64,000 nt of DNA from Gemmatimonadaceae bacterium (lineage in GTDB: Bacteria; Gemmatimonadota; Gemmatimonadetes; Gemmatimonadales; Gemmatimonadaceae). The stretch covers positions 244,558 through 308,557 of the forward strand of contig DATLUQ010000051.1 in assembly GCA_035533015.1 (NCBI GenBank). Direction: 5' to 3'. The notes under the pieces are model-generated. The model was not told the DNA's origin. It saw nothing but the letters and a program-made list of their open reading frames with translations, and searched no databases. The position numbers and the translations under genes were made by a program. Of the stretch, positions 16,048-24,405 are shown one piece after another. Positions within the stretch are counted from its first letter, which is position 1. Each line of letters begins with the position of its first letter.

Positions 16048-17357
16048 TCCCCCTTCCCCCCAAGCCCGTGCGCCGCCATGCCCCCGCGGCCATCGTCGCC
16101 CTCGCCCTCGCCCTCGCCCTCGCCTGCACGGCCTGCGGCCGGCCGGAGTCTTCCCATATGCCGTCATCCGCCGTCACCGTTCCGCCCGTGTCCGCCCGCG
16201 CCGCCAAGGTCTATCGCAACGCCGTGGTCATCGACACGCACAACGACCTTCCCAGCCGCATGCTCGACGACGGCTACGACGCCGACGTCCGCCACCAGCC
16301 TGGTTACGGAAAGACGAAAGGCGACACCGATCTGCCGCGGCTCGTCGAATCGGGCATCACCGCGCAGTTCCTGTCGGCATTCATCGATGCGAAGTACCCC
16401 CTGGTCAAGCCCGGCCAGTCCTGGGTTCGGGTGGAAGCGTACATGGACACGATCCATGCGTTCGTGGACCGCCATCCCGATTCCCTGATCTTCGCCACCA
16501 ACTCGGACGACGTGCGCCGGGCGAAGAAGGAGGGCAAGGTCGCCATCTTCATCGGCGTCGAGGGCGGCCACGCCATCGAGAACTCGCTGGACAAGCTGCG
16601 CCAGCTCTACGCCCAGGGTGCGCGGTACATGACCCTCACCTGGAACAACGGCAACGACTGGGCCGGCTCATCCATCGGCGTGAACGGCACGAGCACCGCC
16701 GGGCTCACCGACTTCGGCAAGGATGTCGTGCGCGAGATGAACCGGCTGGGCATGCTCGTCGACATCTCGCATGTGTCGGATTCGACGTTCTATGATGTGA
16801 TCGCCACGAGCAAGGACCCGGTGATCGCGTCGCACTCCAGTTCTCGGGCGTTGGGCGGGCACCCCCGCAACATGACCGACGACATGTTGCGCGCCGTGGC
16901 GCGCAACGACGGGGTGGTGGACGTGAACTTCAATGCACCGTTCATCGATCCCACGTTTGCCGCTGCCGAAGACAGCGTCCGGAAGACCACGGCAGCTGAG
17001 GCGGAGGCCGCCATGCGCCAGCCCGGAGCCGACACCGCCAAGTTGCGCTCCGCATATGACAGCCTCACGAATCAGCGCATCCATGCTCTGCCGCGCCCGC
17101 CGCTGTCCGTGCTCCTCGACCACATCGATCATATCGTCCAGGTGGCTGGCGTGGACCATGTGGGGCTGGGCAGCGACTTCGACGGCGTGGACGGCCTGCT
17201 TCCCGCCGATATGCTCGACGTGACCTACCTGCCGAACATCGCACAGGGTCTCATCGACCGGGGGTACACCGACACCGACATCACCAAGATCCTGGGCGGC
17301 AATATGCTGCGAGTGATCGAGATCGTGCTCGACCGCCAACCGAGCGGCAAGCCCTGA
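16044..17357 (+). CDS. Membrane dipeptidase (peptidase family M19), exported
   Basis: Zinc dipeptidase of the renal dipeptidase type, 437 residues. An N-terminal signal segment with a run of Ala-Leu repeats ends in ACTAC, which suggests lipidation at C28 or C31 although the lipobox is imperfect. Metal motifs: DTHNDLP (HxD), GVEGGH with the bridging Glu, DISHVSD, ASHSSSRAL, and GLGSDFDGVDG near the end. The GTG start overlaps the stop of the glycosylase gene. It likely acts on periplasmic dipeptides or D-amino-acid dipeptides. Confidence 0.9.
   Translation: MIPLPPKPVRRHAPAAIVALALALALACTACGRPESSHMPSSAVTVPPVSARAAKVYRNAVVIDTHNDLPSRMLDDGYDADVRHQPGYGKTKGDTDLPRLVESGITAQFLSAFIDAKYPLVKPGQSWVRVEAYMDTIHAFVDRHPDSLIFATNSDDVRRAKKEGKVAIFIGVEGGHAIENSLDKLRQLYAQGARYMTLTWNNGNDWAGSSIGVNGTSTAGLTDFGKDVVREMNRLGMLVDISHVSDSTFYDVIATSKDPVIASHSSSRALGGHPRNMTDDMLRAVARNDGVVDVNFNAPFIDPTFAAAEDSVRKTTAAEAEAAMRQPGADTAKLRSAYDSLTNQRIHALPRPPLSVLLDHIDHIVQVAGVDHVGLGSDFDGVDGLLPADMLDVTYLPNIAQGLIDRGYTDTDITKILGGNMLRVIEIVLDRQPSGKP
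16098..16124 (+). repeat. Hexanucleotide tandem repeat in signal peptide
   Basis: Four and a half copies of GCCCTC encode the Ala-Leu core of the dipeptidase signal peptide. Because the unit is six bases, copy-number change would lengthen or shorten the hydrophobic core without a frameshift. Confidence 0.8.
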
Positions 17358-17378
17358 GCCTTCCAGGGGACGAAGAAG

Positions 17379-17409
17379 AACGGGCGTGGACCGTATCGAT
17401 CCACGCCCG
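17379..17409. terminator. Bidirectional hairpin between convergent genes
   Basis: A perfect 11-base stem ACGGGCGTGGA / TCCACGCCCGT with a nine-base loop lies between the dipeptidase stop and the convergent outer-membrane protein stop. On the minus strand it is followed by TTCTTCTTC, so it best terminates the minus-strand gene; it may serve both. Confidence 0.65.
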
Positions 17410-17430
17410 TGTTCACGTCATGCGGTACGA

Positions 17431-18093
17431 TCAGCGGTCGTCTTCGATGGAACTGCCGAAGTTGTAGCGGAGCCCGATCTCGATCGAGGCGTTGAATGAG
17501 CGGCTGTTGTACAAGAAGAAATTCTGGTTGGCCGGCCATCCCATGCCCTGCACGAAGAGGCCGGAGTTGCGGAACTGCATCTGCACTCCGAGCATCACCG
17601 CCGGCGCGAACACCGACTCGTACTGCTGGATGATGTTCTGGGCCAACGTCGACTGGTCCGCCGAGGTGTAGGGCGTGGCGGGCGTGACCGAGCCCACTTG
17701 GTTGTACGTCATGCCCAATCCCGCATACGGGTGGTAGCGGAGGCTCGATCCGGGGTAGGCCATGAGCAGGATCGTGAACCGCCTCATGTTCTTCAGGCTC
17801 ACCTGGCTCGGCGTGTCGGTGGGATTCGCCGAGTCGGCGAGCACGGCGGACTGGGACAGAAACGACTGATCGAACGACACGTACAGACCGCCGCGGTCGC
17901 GCGTGATCAGCCAGTCGATACCGGCCATCGCGGAGGTGACGTTGGACTGGCTAGGTGCCGACATGAGCGTACTGCCCGCTTTCAGCCCCCAGAACCAGGA
18001 GTTCTGGAACGGGCGAACGGCCTGGGCCTTGGCGCCTACGGGCACCAGCGTCAAGACCGCGACGGCTGCCGCCAGTGAACGGATCGCTTTCAT
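17431..18093 (-). CDS. Predicted outer-membrane beta-barrel protein
   Basis: A 220-residue exported protein with a clear signal peptide (1-24, ending GAKAQA) and amphipathic strands such as GGLYVSFDQSFL, LRYHPYAGLGMTYNQ and ASIEIGLRYNFG, as expected for a small OmpW/OmpA-type barrel. No catalytic motif is visible and the exact family is not recognised. The chosen ATG has AGGA six bases upstream. It has its own terminator and no operon partner. Confidence 0.65.
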   Translation of the reverse strand: MKAIRSLAAAVAVLTLVPVGAKAQAVRPFQNSWFWGLKAGSTLMSAPSQSNVTSAMAGIDWLITRDRGGLYVSFDQSFLSQSAVLADSANPTDTPSQVSLKNMRRFTILLMAYPGSSLRYHPYAGLGMTYNQVGSVTPATPYTSADQSTLAQNIIQQYESVFAPAVMLGVQMQFRNSGLFVQGMGWPANQNFFLYNSRSFNASIEIGLRYNFGSSIEDDR

Positions 18094-18242
18094 ACGATTC
18101 CTCGAGGTGAAGTCCGAGTGCCGCCCACGGCGGTCTCCCGTCACACGGACGAGGTCCGGGGGGCTGGGGTCACAGAACCCCGTCGCCGCTCGGTAGGACG
18201 GTTCACTGCGTGACGCACGCCACCATCCCACCGTTCGTCGAC

Positions 18243-19448
18243 TCACACCAGCTTCAACTTCCTCCCGACTCGCTTGAATGCCTCGATCGCCTGGTCCAGA
18301 TCCGCCTTCGTATGGGCCGCCGAGATCTGGCAACGGACCCGGGCCTGCCCCTGGGGCACCACCGGGAAGCCGAATCCCGTCACGAACACCCCCTCGGCGA
18401 GGAGCATGTCCGACATCTGAATCGCGGCTGCGGTTTCGCCCACGATGATCGGGATGATCGGGGTCTCACCGGCCAGCGGCTTGAAACCAGCCTCGATGAT
18501 CTGCTCGCGGAAGTAGCGGGCGTTGTCGCGCAGCGTCTGCACGCGGTCGGGGTGCTGCTCGATGAACCGCACCGAGGCCAGGGCGCTGGCCGCCACGGTG
18601 GGGGGCAGCGCGTTCGAGAAGAGCTGCGGGCGCGATCGCTGGATCAGATAATCGGTGAGGGCTGCCGGGCCGGCCGTGAATCCGCCCGCTGCCCCGCCGA
18701 GGGCCTTACCCAGCGTGGATGTGATGATGTCGATCTCACCGAGCAACCCGAAATGCTCGGCGCTGCCGCGGCCGTTCTTGCCGAGCACTCCCGTGGCGTG
18801 TGAATCGTCGACGATGAGCACGGCGTCGTGGTCGCGCGCCATCTGCACGAGCTCGGGGAGCCTGGCGATGGAACCCTCCATCGAGAACACGCCGTCGGTC
18901 CAGATCAACCGCCGGCGGGCCGACCGGGCCCCTTCGAGCTTGGCGCGCAGGTCGTCCAGATCGCCGTGCTTGTACACGCCGGTCGTGCACTTGGTAATCG
19001 CCTTGGCGAGACGGATGGAGTCGATGATCGAGGCGTGGTTGAGGGCGTCGCTCACGACGAAGTCTCCCTCCTCGACGATCGTCGCGGTGAGTCCCTCGTT
19101 CGCGTTCCAGGCGCTCACGTACGACATCGATGCCTCGCACCCCACGAACCGCGCCAGCCCCGCTTCGAGGTCGCGGTGCACGGTGAACGTCCCGCAGATG
19201 AACCGCACGCTGCCGGTGCCGGCACCGAACGTCCTGAGCCCGTCGATCCCGGCCTGCACCACGGCCGGCTCGTTGCACAGTCCGAGGTAGTTGTTCGACG
19301 AGAGAATGATCACCTCGCCGCGGCCTTCCATGCGCACTCGGGCGGCCTGGGGTGATTCGAGATGATTGAGCGTCTTGTACACGCGGTCGGCCTTGAGCTG
19401 GTCGATCGCGCCGCTGAGTTGCTTCACGAATCGCTGATTCACGGACAT
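18243..19448 (-). CDS. kbl: Glycine C-acetyltransferase (2-amino-3-ketobutyrate CoA ligase)
   Basis: PLP enzyme (401 residues) that splits 2-amino-3-ketobutyrate with CoA to glycine and acetyl-CoA, the second step of threonine breakdown. Lysine K248 lies in TSTLGKALGG, the cofactor aspartate in VDDSHATGVLG, and the N-terminal SSNNYLGL motif is intact. Related alpha-oxoamine synthases (BioF, serine palmitoyltransferase) share the fold, but adjacency to tdh settles the call. ATG at 19448 has GAGGTG upstream. The gene follows tdh by 96 bases on the same strand. Confidence 0.95.
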   Translation of the reverse strand: MSVNQRFVKQLSGAIDQLKADRVYKTLNHLESPQAARVRMEGRGEVIILSSNNYLGLCNEPAVVQAGIDGLRTFGAGTGSVRFICGTFTVHRDLEAGLARFVGCEASMSYVSAWNANEGLTATIVEEGDFVVSDALNHASIIDSIRLAKAITKCTTGVYKHGDLDDLRAKLEGARSARRRLIWTDGVFSMEGSIARLPELVQMARDHDAVLIVDDSHATGVLGKNGRGSAEHFGLLGEIDIITSTLGKALGGAAGGFTAGPAALTDYLIQRSRPQLFSNALPPTVAASALASVRFIEQHPDRVQTLRDNARYFREQIIEAGFKPLAGETPIIPIIVGETAAAIQMSDMLLAEGVFVTGFGFPVVPQGQARVRCQISAAHTKADLDQAIEAFKRVGRKLKLV

Positions 19449-19544
19449 GGTCCAGTCACCTCGTTTGGCGCATGCGGATTCGCGGCCGCGATCCATGATC
19501 CGTGGCCGTGTGGTCTGCCTGTGCTGCGGTCATACGGTGGTTCG

Positions 19545-20570
19545 TCATGCGATCTCGAAGATCACCTTGCCGGCGGCGCCGGTCTTGATGGCATTGATCG
19601 CCTCGTCGAACTGCTCGAGGGGGAAGCGATGTGTGATCACCGGCGTCGGGTCGAACATTCCGGAGCGCAGGAACCGCGTGACCTGATGCCAGGTATCGTA
19701 CATCCGGCGGCCCACGACTCCGTAGATCGTGATTCCCTTGAAAATCACTTCGGTGGCGAGATTGATCTCGATCGGCTTGGACGGGATGCCGAGCATCTGG
19801 ACCCGTCCCCCCACCCGCACCAGCTCGAACGCCTGGTGGATGGCGGACGGCACCCCCGACATCTCGAGCACGACGTCCACGCCAAGTCCTTCGGTGGCGG
19901 CGCGCACGGCGGCCGCCGCTTCGTTCGGGTGGACGACGTCGTGCGCCCCCATACGGCGGGCGAGTGCGAGCCGTGTCTCGTTGACGTCGGAGGCGATGAT
20001 GCGCGACGCGCCGGCCGCCTTGCAGATGCCCACCGCGAACAGTCCGATCGGGCCGCAGCCGGTGATGAGCACCGTGGCGCCCGGGATGTCGGCGGTGAGC
20101 GCGGTGTGGAAGGCGTTGCCCATCGGGTCGTGGATGCCGCCGACGTCGAACGACACGTCGTCGTCCAGGTGCCAGACGTTGGTGGCGGGCATCGCGATGT
20201 AGTCGGCAAAGCACCCGTCGCGATCGACGCCGATGATCTTGGTGTACGGGCAGACGTGGGAGTTGCCGGTGCGGCACAGCAGGCAGCGCCCGTCCACGAT
20301 GTGCCCCTCCGCCGTCACCCGGTCGCCCACATGCACGTCGGTCACCAGCTTGCCCACCCGCGCTACTTCGCCGGCGAATTCGTGGCCGACTGTGAACGGC
20401 GGCTTACAGCGCCCCTGCGCCCACGCATCCCATTCGTAGATGTGCACGTCGGTGCCGCAGACACCCGCGGCCCGCACGCGGATGAGCACTTCATCGTCTC
20501 TGATCGTCGGCTCAGGGACGTTCTTCATTGTGAATCCGGGAGCCGCAGTTTCCTTGACCAGCGCTCTCAC
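19545..20570 (-). CDS. tdh: L-threonine 3-dehydrogenase
   Basis: Zinc-dependent NAD dehydrogenase, 341 residues from the GTG at 20570, the same length as the enterobacterial enzyme. Catalytic zinc ligands are C38 and H63 (VCGTDVHIYEWD, GHEF); the structural zinc site is in CLLCRTGNSHVC; the NAD fold has GCGPIGLF. It oxidises threonine to 2-amino-3-ketobutyrate, the substrate of kbl just downstream. A longer frame to 20708 is open but not homologous-looking; GAGG six bases before the GTG supports the short start. Confidence 0.95.
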   Translation of the reverse strand: MRALVKETAAPGFTMKNVPEPTIRDDEVLIRVRAAGVCGTDVHIYEWDAWAQGRCKPPFTVGHEFAGEVARVGKLVTDVHVGDRVTAEGHIVDGRCLLCRTGNSHVCPYTKIIGVDRDGCFADYIAMPATNVWHLDDDVSFDVGGIHDPMGNAFHTALTADIPGATVLITGCGPIGLFAVGICKAAGASRIIASDVNETRLALARRMGAHDVVHPNEAAAAVRAATEGLGVDVVLEMSGVPSAIHQAFELVRVGGRVQMLGIPSKPIEINLATEVIFKGITIYGVVGRRMYDTWHQVTRFLRSGMFDPTPVITHRFPLEQFDEAINAIKTGAAGKVIFEIA

Positions 20571-21054
20571 GCGTGCCTCGCTTCTGATTTTCGTGTGGGT
20601 GGTTTCCGCCACGTTGCGTGGCGCGCATGGAAACTCGCCTCGCGCATTCGATGATGGAAGTCCGTGTGCAGCGCGCGGCGCGACCCGTAAACTCACTATT
20701 GCGCGCAACTTGGCGCGTTCCTATATTCGCGCGGAGTAACTATTGACGTGCACTCGAGGGTACTCGGTGGATTCATCGCGACGAGCGTTCCTCCAACTGC
20801 AGCAATCGCAGGCCGCGATCAGCACCGTCCGCGGCGGGCTCGCCGTCTCCCACCGTGCTCCGCATTCGTCATCCGACGCGCGAGAATCACAATCCGCGTG
20901 TCACGCACGACACCGCGCCATCCATTCGATCGTCACCGCCGCGCGCCGCTCCGCACGTGGCGTTTTTCGTTTCCAGTCGTCGTTCGAATCAAACAGCGTA
21001 TGCTCAGTGTTCCCCTTCATCCGCCGCACGGTATCACGCGACGGATACGAGCTT

Positions 21055-21078
21055 CATTCGTCTCCGCGGAGACGAATG
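21055..21078. repeat. Perfect 24-base palindrome upstream of H1-like gene
   Basis: CATTCGTCTCCG is followed directly by its reverse complement, with no mismatch and no spacer. It lies about 97 bases before the H1-like start codon. Such a palindrome would suit a dimeric DNA-binding protein. Confidence 0.75.
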
Positions 21079-21152
21079 CAGCGGCGGCCGGAGACTTCGG
21101 TTTCCGGTCGCTGACTCGCCGATCCACCGGGGGATCGGTCGAGTAGATCAAC

Positions 21153-21166
21153 CTCCAATATTGGAG
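21153..21166. promoter_or_regulatory. Palindrome containing the ribosome site of the H1-like gene
   Basis: CTCCAAT is followed by ATTGGAG. The right half contains GGAG, eight bases before the ATG, so the left half CUCC could pair with it in the mRNA, or a DNA-binding protein could dock there. The sequence is seen; control is inferred. Confidence 0.5.
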
Positions 21167-21174
21167 ATTTGACC

Positions 21175-21285
21175 ATGGCAGCTGCAAAGAAGGCCCGTAA
21201 GGGCGCCAAGAAAGGCCGCAAGGCCGCCAAGAAGGCGACGAAGCGTCGTCCGGCCAAGAAGGGCGGCCGTAAGAAGAGAAAGTAG
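21175..21285 (+). CDS. Histone H1-like small basic protein (36 residues)
   Basis: A complete short gene with GGAG ribosome site and a strong terminator 19 bases after the stop. Of 36 residues, 14 are Lys and 6 Arg, none acidic, arranged as KKARKGAKKGRKAAKK-like repeats with Ala and Gly. This composition matches the C-terminal tails of histone H1-like proteins (Hc1, AlgP type) and suggests a nucleoid or RNA-binding role. No folded domain is possible at this length. It stands alone between large intergenic spaces and is not part of an operon. Confidence 0.8.
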   Translation: MAAAKKARKGAKKGRKAAKKATKRRPAKKGGRKKRK

Positions 21286-21303
21286 TTCGCGCTCTTCGCA
21301 GGA

Positions 21304-21343
21304 AAACAAGAAAGCCGGCGCGCGAGCGCCGGCTTTCTTGTTT
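21304..21343 (+). terminator. Strong intrinsic terminator of the H1-like gene
   Basis: A perfect 18-base stem, AAACAAGAAAGCCGGCGC and its complement, closes on the tetraloop GCGA (21322-21325). The 3' arm ends TTTCTTGTTT. This is the best terminator in the window; the A-rich 5' arm lets it work in both directions, so it may also serve the minus-strand gene at 21412. Confidence 0.88.
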
Positions 21344-21411
21344 CCGTATCTTCTGGAGGCCGAGGTTCTGGGCCCGGGGTCTCGAGCCATCCCCGCCGAC
21401 GGCCCTGCTGG

Positions 21412-21567
21412 CTACGCCGCCACCGGCTTGCCCTTGCCCACGCCGTCCTCTGGCGCCGGCCCCCACACGTAGGCGCTGAACACCGTGGGCTTCTCCTCCT
21501 GCCACCCCTGCGAGATGACGATGCCCACCGGCTCCAGTTCCTTGGTCGTCTTGCGTTCCGCTTTCAT
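21412..21567 (-). CDS. Small orphan protein, 51 residues
   Basis: An open frame of 51 codons from ATG at 21567 with strongly biased third positions (nearly all G or C), as in the surrounding genes. Product begins MKAERKTTKELEPVGIVISQ and has a central aromatic segment (SAYVWGPAPE). No family is recognised. A perfect TATAAT overlaps the ATG, which leaves no room for a leader if it is the -10 box; the true start or promoter may differ. It converges on the H1-like gene and can share its terminator. Confidence 0.6.
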   Translation of the reverse strand: MKAERKTTKELEPVGIVISQGWQEEKPTVFSAYVWGPAPEDGVGKGKPVAA

Positions 21568-21733
21568 TATAGAATCACCACTGCCGCTCACTCAGATGAC
21601 ACGGGACGGGGCGGCGAGAACGGGTCGCCGCCCGCCCCGGTTGCGCGGCAGATATCGCCGCGCGGACGATGCCATCCATAGCAGACCGGGTGCCAACCGC
21701 GGTCATTAGCCAAGTCGTTGCACTTGAACGACA

Positions 21734-21809
21734 AAGGAGCGACCGGCCGTCGCGCCTCGCGTCGACCTGTCGCTCCTTGACACGCACACAACGAGACGCT
21801 GCGTGTCAA
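21734..21809 (-). terminator. Two adjacent hairpins after the methyltransferase-like gene
   Basis: TTGACACGCA / TGCGTGTCAA (21777-21786 with 21800-21809) and AAGGAGCGAC / GTCGCTCCTT (21734-21743 with 21769-21778) are both perfect ten-base stems sharing two bases. Read on the minus strand they follow the gene stop by about 10 bases and end in CTCCTTTGTC. Termination is plausible; overlapping dyads could also be operators. Confidence 0.4.
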
Positions 21810-21819
21810 TGTGATACGC

Positions 21820-22605
21820 TTACGCGATCTCCTTGCGAGCCATGAAGGTATTCACGCTTCCGTCCGCGCCGGGCTCATCCACCGTGACCAGCCAGCCACG
21901 ATAGCGTTTCCGCAGTTCATCGAGCGACGGCATCTTGCGCCGCTTGCCCGCGGCGACGGTCTGCATCAGGTGCACTCCGCCTTCCGCGGTGGCCGATTGC
22001 AGAACTTCGATGACCCGCCGCCGGTCCTTCATGTTGAGCCCGGCCAGTGCCGCCGGCGCGCAGATGACGGCGGTGAGGGGCGCGTCGGGTTTCCAGGTCG
22101 TGAGGTCGGTGGCCACAGCGCGCACGCGCTCGGCGAGTCCCGCCTCGTTCGCGGCCACGCGTACGCGCTCCAGGGCCTGCGTCTCGCGGTGCACTGCCGT
22201 GACCTGGCACCCGTTGGCCGCCAAGTAGAGCGCCGATCCCTCTTCCGTGGCGCCAGCCACAAGCACGCGCCCTTCAGACGTCTGCGCCATGGCGCGCACG
22301 GCGGCGTGGTCGGCCGTCAGCCCCCAGTGCTCGGGACGTCGCAACTCCTTGGCCAGCTTGAGCCGCTTGCGGCGCCAGGTGTCGTAGCCGGGCAGCCGCA
22401 ACCGCTTGAAGATGATCCGGTTCACCTCGTCGCAGAGCAACAGTTCGGTGAGCAGGATCTGGTCGCCCGAGCCGAGCCGAGACACCGCTTCGTCCCCGAT
22501 ACTGAGCAGGGCCGAACGTTGTATCGATTCCTTGTAGTTCTCGATTTCCTCTTCGACGTACAGGTCGTACTCGTATCGAAGAGAGCGCTGCGGTCGCGAG
22601 GCCAT
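21820..22605 (-). CDS. SAM-dependent methyltransferase-like protein
   Basis: 261 residues. An acidic N-terminal helical part (about 1-90) precedes a Rossmann-like half: RVLVAGATEEGSALYLAANGCQVTAVHRETQALE resembles a class I methyltransferase motif I/II, although the usual GxGxG is replaced by GATEEGSA. TDLTTW and LTAVICAPAALAG fit motifs III-IV. Substrate is unknown and SAM binding is uncertain because motif I is unusual. ATG at 22605 is preferred over a GTG two codons earlier. Confidence 0.6.
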   Translation of the reverse strand: MASRPQRSLRYEYDLYVEEEIENYKESIQRSALLSIGDEAVSRLGSGDQILLTELLLCDEVNRIIFKRLRLPGYDTWRRKRLKLAKELRRPEHWGLTADHAAVRAMAQTSEGRVLVAGATEEGSALYLAANGCQVTAVHRETQALERVRVAANEAGLAERVRAVATDLTTWKPDAPLTAVICAPAALAGLNMKDRRRVIEVLQSATAEGGVHLMQTVAAGKRRKMPSLDELRKRYRGWLVTVDEPGADGSVNTFMARKEIA

Positions 22606-22669
22606 GCGCACCCGGGTGTGGACTCACAAATGTTGTATAGGCCGTGCCGCCGCGCAAGCGGGTCTTTCG

Positions 22670-23572
22670 CTAAACTGGCTCCACGTGCACGACGACTTCC
22701 GCATGACCGGCTGCGCGGGCCACCTCCCGCTCCAGGGCGTCGGCAAGCGCGTGCGCGGATTCCACGCTCGACGCGCCGTCGACGACGATCGTCATCTCCA
22801 CGAACAACTGCCCGGACGGCGTGGAGCGCGACCGCACGGTGCGGACGTCGCGAATGCCGGGAATGGCGGTGGCGATTCGGCGCAGCTTGGCGGCGTCCAT
22901 GCCTCGGGCGTCCACCAGAATCGGCACCGACTGCCGCAGGATCTGCCAGCCCGTCCGGGCGATGAGCAACGCGACGGCGATGCCCAGGATCGCGTCGGCC
23001 CGCGAGGCGCCGGCTCGCGTGAGGAGGAGCGACGCGAGGGCGAGCAGGGTCACGTAGATGTCGCTCGACGTGTGCGCCGCATCGGCGGCGAGGAACGTGC
23101 TCTCCAGCGCCCGACTCCGCCCGCGCTCGTACCACACGATGCCGGCATTCACGAAGAGCGTGACCACCATCACGCCGACGTCGACCATCGACACGGCGTG
23201 CGCGCCGCGGGCGCGTATCAGCGACATCACCCCCTCGCGCAGCAGTTCGAAACACGAGATCGAGAGGAATCCGACGATGCCGACCGTGCCGATCGTCTCG
23301 AACTTCGCGTGGCCGTACGGATGGTCCTCATCGGGGCCGCGGGCGGCGATCGCCACCAGTGTCATGCCGATGACGTTGTTGAAGAGGTCGAGCCCGGATT
23401 CCAGCGTCGCGCCGAGCACCGCCAACGCGTGGGTGCGTATGCCCACCGCCAGCTTCAGGGCCGCCACCAGCGCGTTGAGCACGAGCACCGTGCCCAGCAC
23501 GCGCCGTACGGCGGCGCTGCGCGCGTCGCTGCCGTGTGGCGGGGTGTCGGGCGATCGAGTACCGTTGGGCAC
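22670..23572 (-). CDS. Cation diffusion facilitator (CDF) metal transporter
   Basis: A 300-residue inner-membrane metal/proton antiporter. Six membrane segments are visible between about residues 25 and 215. The DHPYGHAKFE motif after the second helix, a metal site in the second helix (SGLDLFNN) and DAAHTSSDIYVT in the fifth helix are typical CDF features. The C-terminal 80 residues form the cytoplasmic metal-binding domain with HVEPV. The metal (Zn, Mn, Fe or Co) cannot be told. The GTG start at 23572 matches the family N-terminus; no clear ribosome site. Confidence 0.9.
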   Translation of the reverse strand: MPNGTRSPDTPPHGSDARSAAVRRVLGTVLVLNALVAALKLAVGIRTHALAVLGATLESGLDLFNNVIGMTLVAIAARGPDEDHPYGHAKFETIGTVGIVGFLSISCFELLREGVMSLIRARGAHAVSMVDVGVMVVTLFVNAGIVWYERGRSRALESTFLAADAAHTSSDIYVTLLALASLLLTRAGASRADAILGIAVALLIARTGWQILRQSVPILVDARGMDAAKLRRIATAIPGIRDVRTVRSRSTPSGQLFVEMTIVVDGASSVESAHALADALEREVARAAGHAEVVVHVEPV

Positions 23573-23622
23573 GCGCGCATCTTGCCGGGTCACCGGCCTC
23601 CCGTCAACCGCCGCCGTGCCCG

Positions 23623-24399
23623 ATGCCCGAACTTCCCGAAGTCGAACGCGCTGTCCGCATGGTGCGCCGCGCGTTGCGCGGGCGGACGATCGTGCGCGCC
23701 GACCTGCTGCACCCGAGCCTGACGCGGCGAATCGACCCCGCCGTCGCACGCGGACTTTCGGGCGCCCGCATCGCCGACGTGAAGCGCCGGGGCAAGCATC
23801 AATTGATCCGGTTGGCCGACGGCCGGGTGCTCCACGCGCACTTTCGCATGACGGGAGACTGGCTGGTGGAGCCGGCTACCCGGCCGCTGCCCCGCTTTGC
23901 CCGCGCGGTTTTCACGCTGGACGACGGACGGCGGCTCGTGCTCGAAGACGCGCGGGCGCTGGCCACGCTCGATGTGCACGCGGCCGGATCGCCGCTCGTG
24001 CTGGACCTGGGCGTGGAGCCGGCGGACGTTGCGCTCACCCCCCGATACCTGCGCACGCGACTGGCCACGCGGCGTGGCCCGATCAAACCGGTACTGCTCG
24101 ACCAGCGCGTGATCGCGGGCCTCGGCAACATCTACGCGGCGGAAGCGCTCTGGCGTGCCCGGATCAGTCCCCGGGCGCGCGCGTCGTCGCTGTCGCCGAG
24201 GCGGCTGGCGGTGCTCATTGCAGCCATTCGCACCGTGATCGCGCGCGCCACCGGCGCCCGGCGTACCGGGGTCGGCGCGGCCCGGCTCAACGTGTACGAC
24301 CGCGAGAGCCTGGCATGCCGCCGCTGCGGAACGGCGATCCGCCGCGTCGTGCAGGGCGGGCGTTCCACCTATTTCTGTCCCGGATGCCAGCGTCGTTGA
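23623..24399 (+). CDS. mutM: Formamidopyrimidine-DNA glycosylase
   Basis: Repair glycosylase/AP lyase that removes 8-oxoguanine and FaPy, 258 residues. The start MPELPEVE gives catalytic Pro2 and Glu3 after Met removal, fixing the start at 23623. Lys in KRRGKHQL, the helix-two-turn-helix DQRVIAGLGNIYAAEALW and a C-terminal zinc finger (CRRCG...FCPGC) are intact. The related Nei family lacks this exact pattern. It runs divergently from the CDF gene and converges on rlmI, with six bases between stops. Confidence 0.95.
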   Translation: MPELPEVERAVRMVRRALRGRTIVRADLLHPSLTRRIDPAVARGLSGARIADVKRRGKHQLIRLADGRVLHAHFRMTGDWLVEPATRPLPRFARAVFTLDDGRRLVLEDARALATLDVHAAGSPLVLDLGVEPADVALTPRYLRTRLATRRGPIKPVLLDQRVIAGLGNIYAAEALWRARISPRARASSLSPRRLAVLIAAIRTVIARATGARRTGVGAARLNVYDRESLACRRCGTAIRRVVQGGRSTYFCPGCQRR

Positions 24400-24405
24400 C
24401 GTGGT

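Larger units (their letters stand above)
20571..21174 (+). other. 604-base gene-poor region between tdh and the H1-like gene
   Basis: No convincing gene. On the tdh side the leader holds the hairpin CGCCACG-TTG-CGTGGCG (20607-20623) with TTTCC/GGAAA outside it. On the other side three palindromes precede the H1-like gene: a perfect 24-base palindrome (21055-21078), CCGATCC/GGATCGG (21120-21139) and a perfect 14-base one (21153-21166). Open frames here lack ribosome sites and recognisable products. The density of dyads suggests a regulatory region. Confidence 0.55.

Noticed and set aside
20748..21146. Open frame of 132 codons before the H1-like gene
   Set aside because: Basic, Pro/Arg-rich composition without codon bias of the neighbours, no ribosome site, and it runs through the palindromes; judged non-coding.
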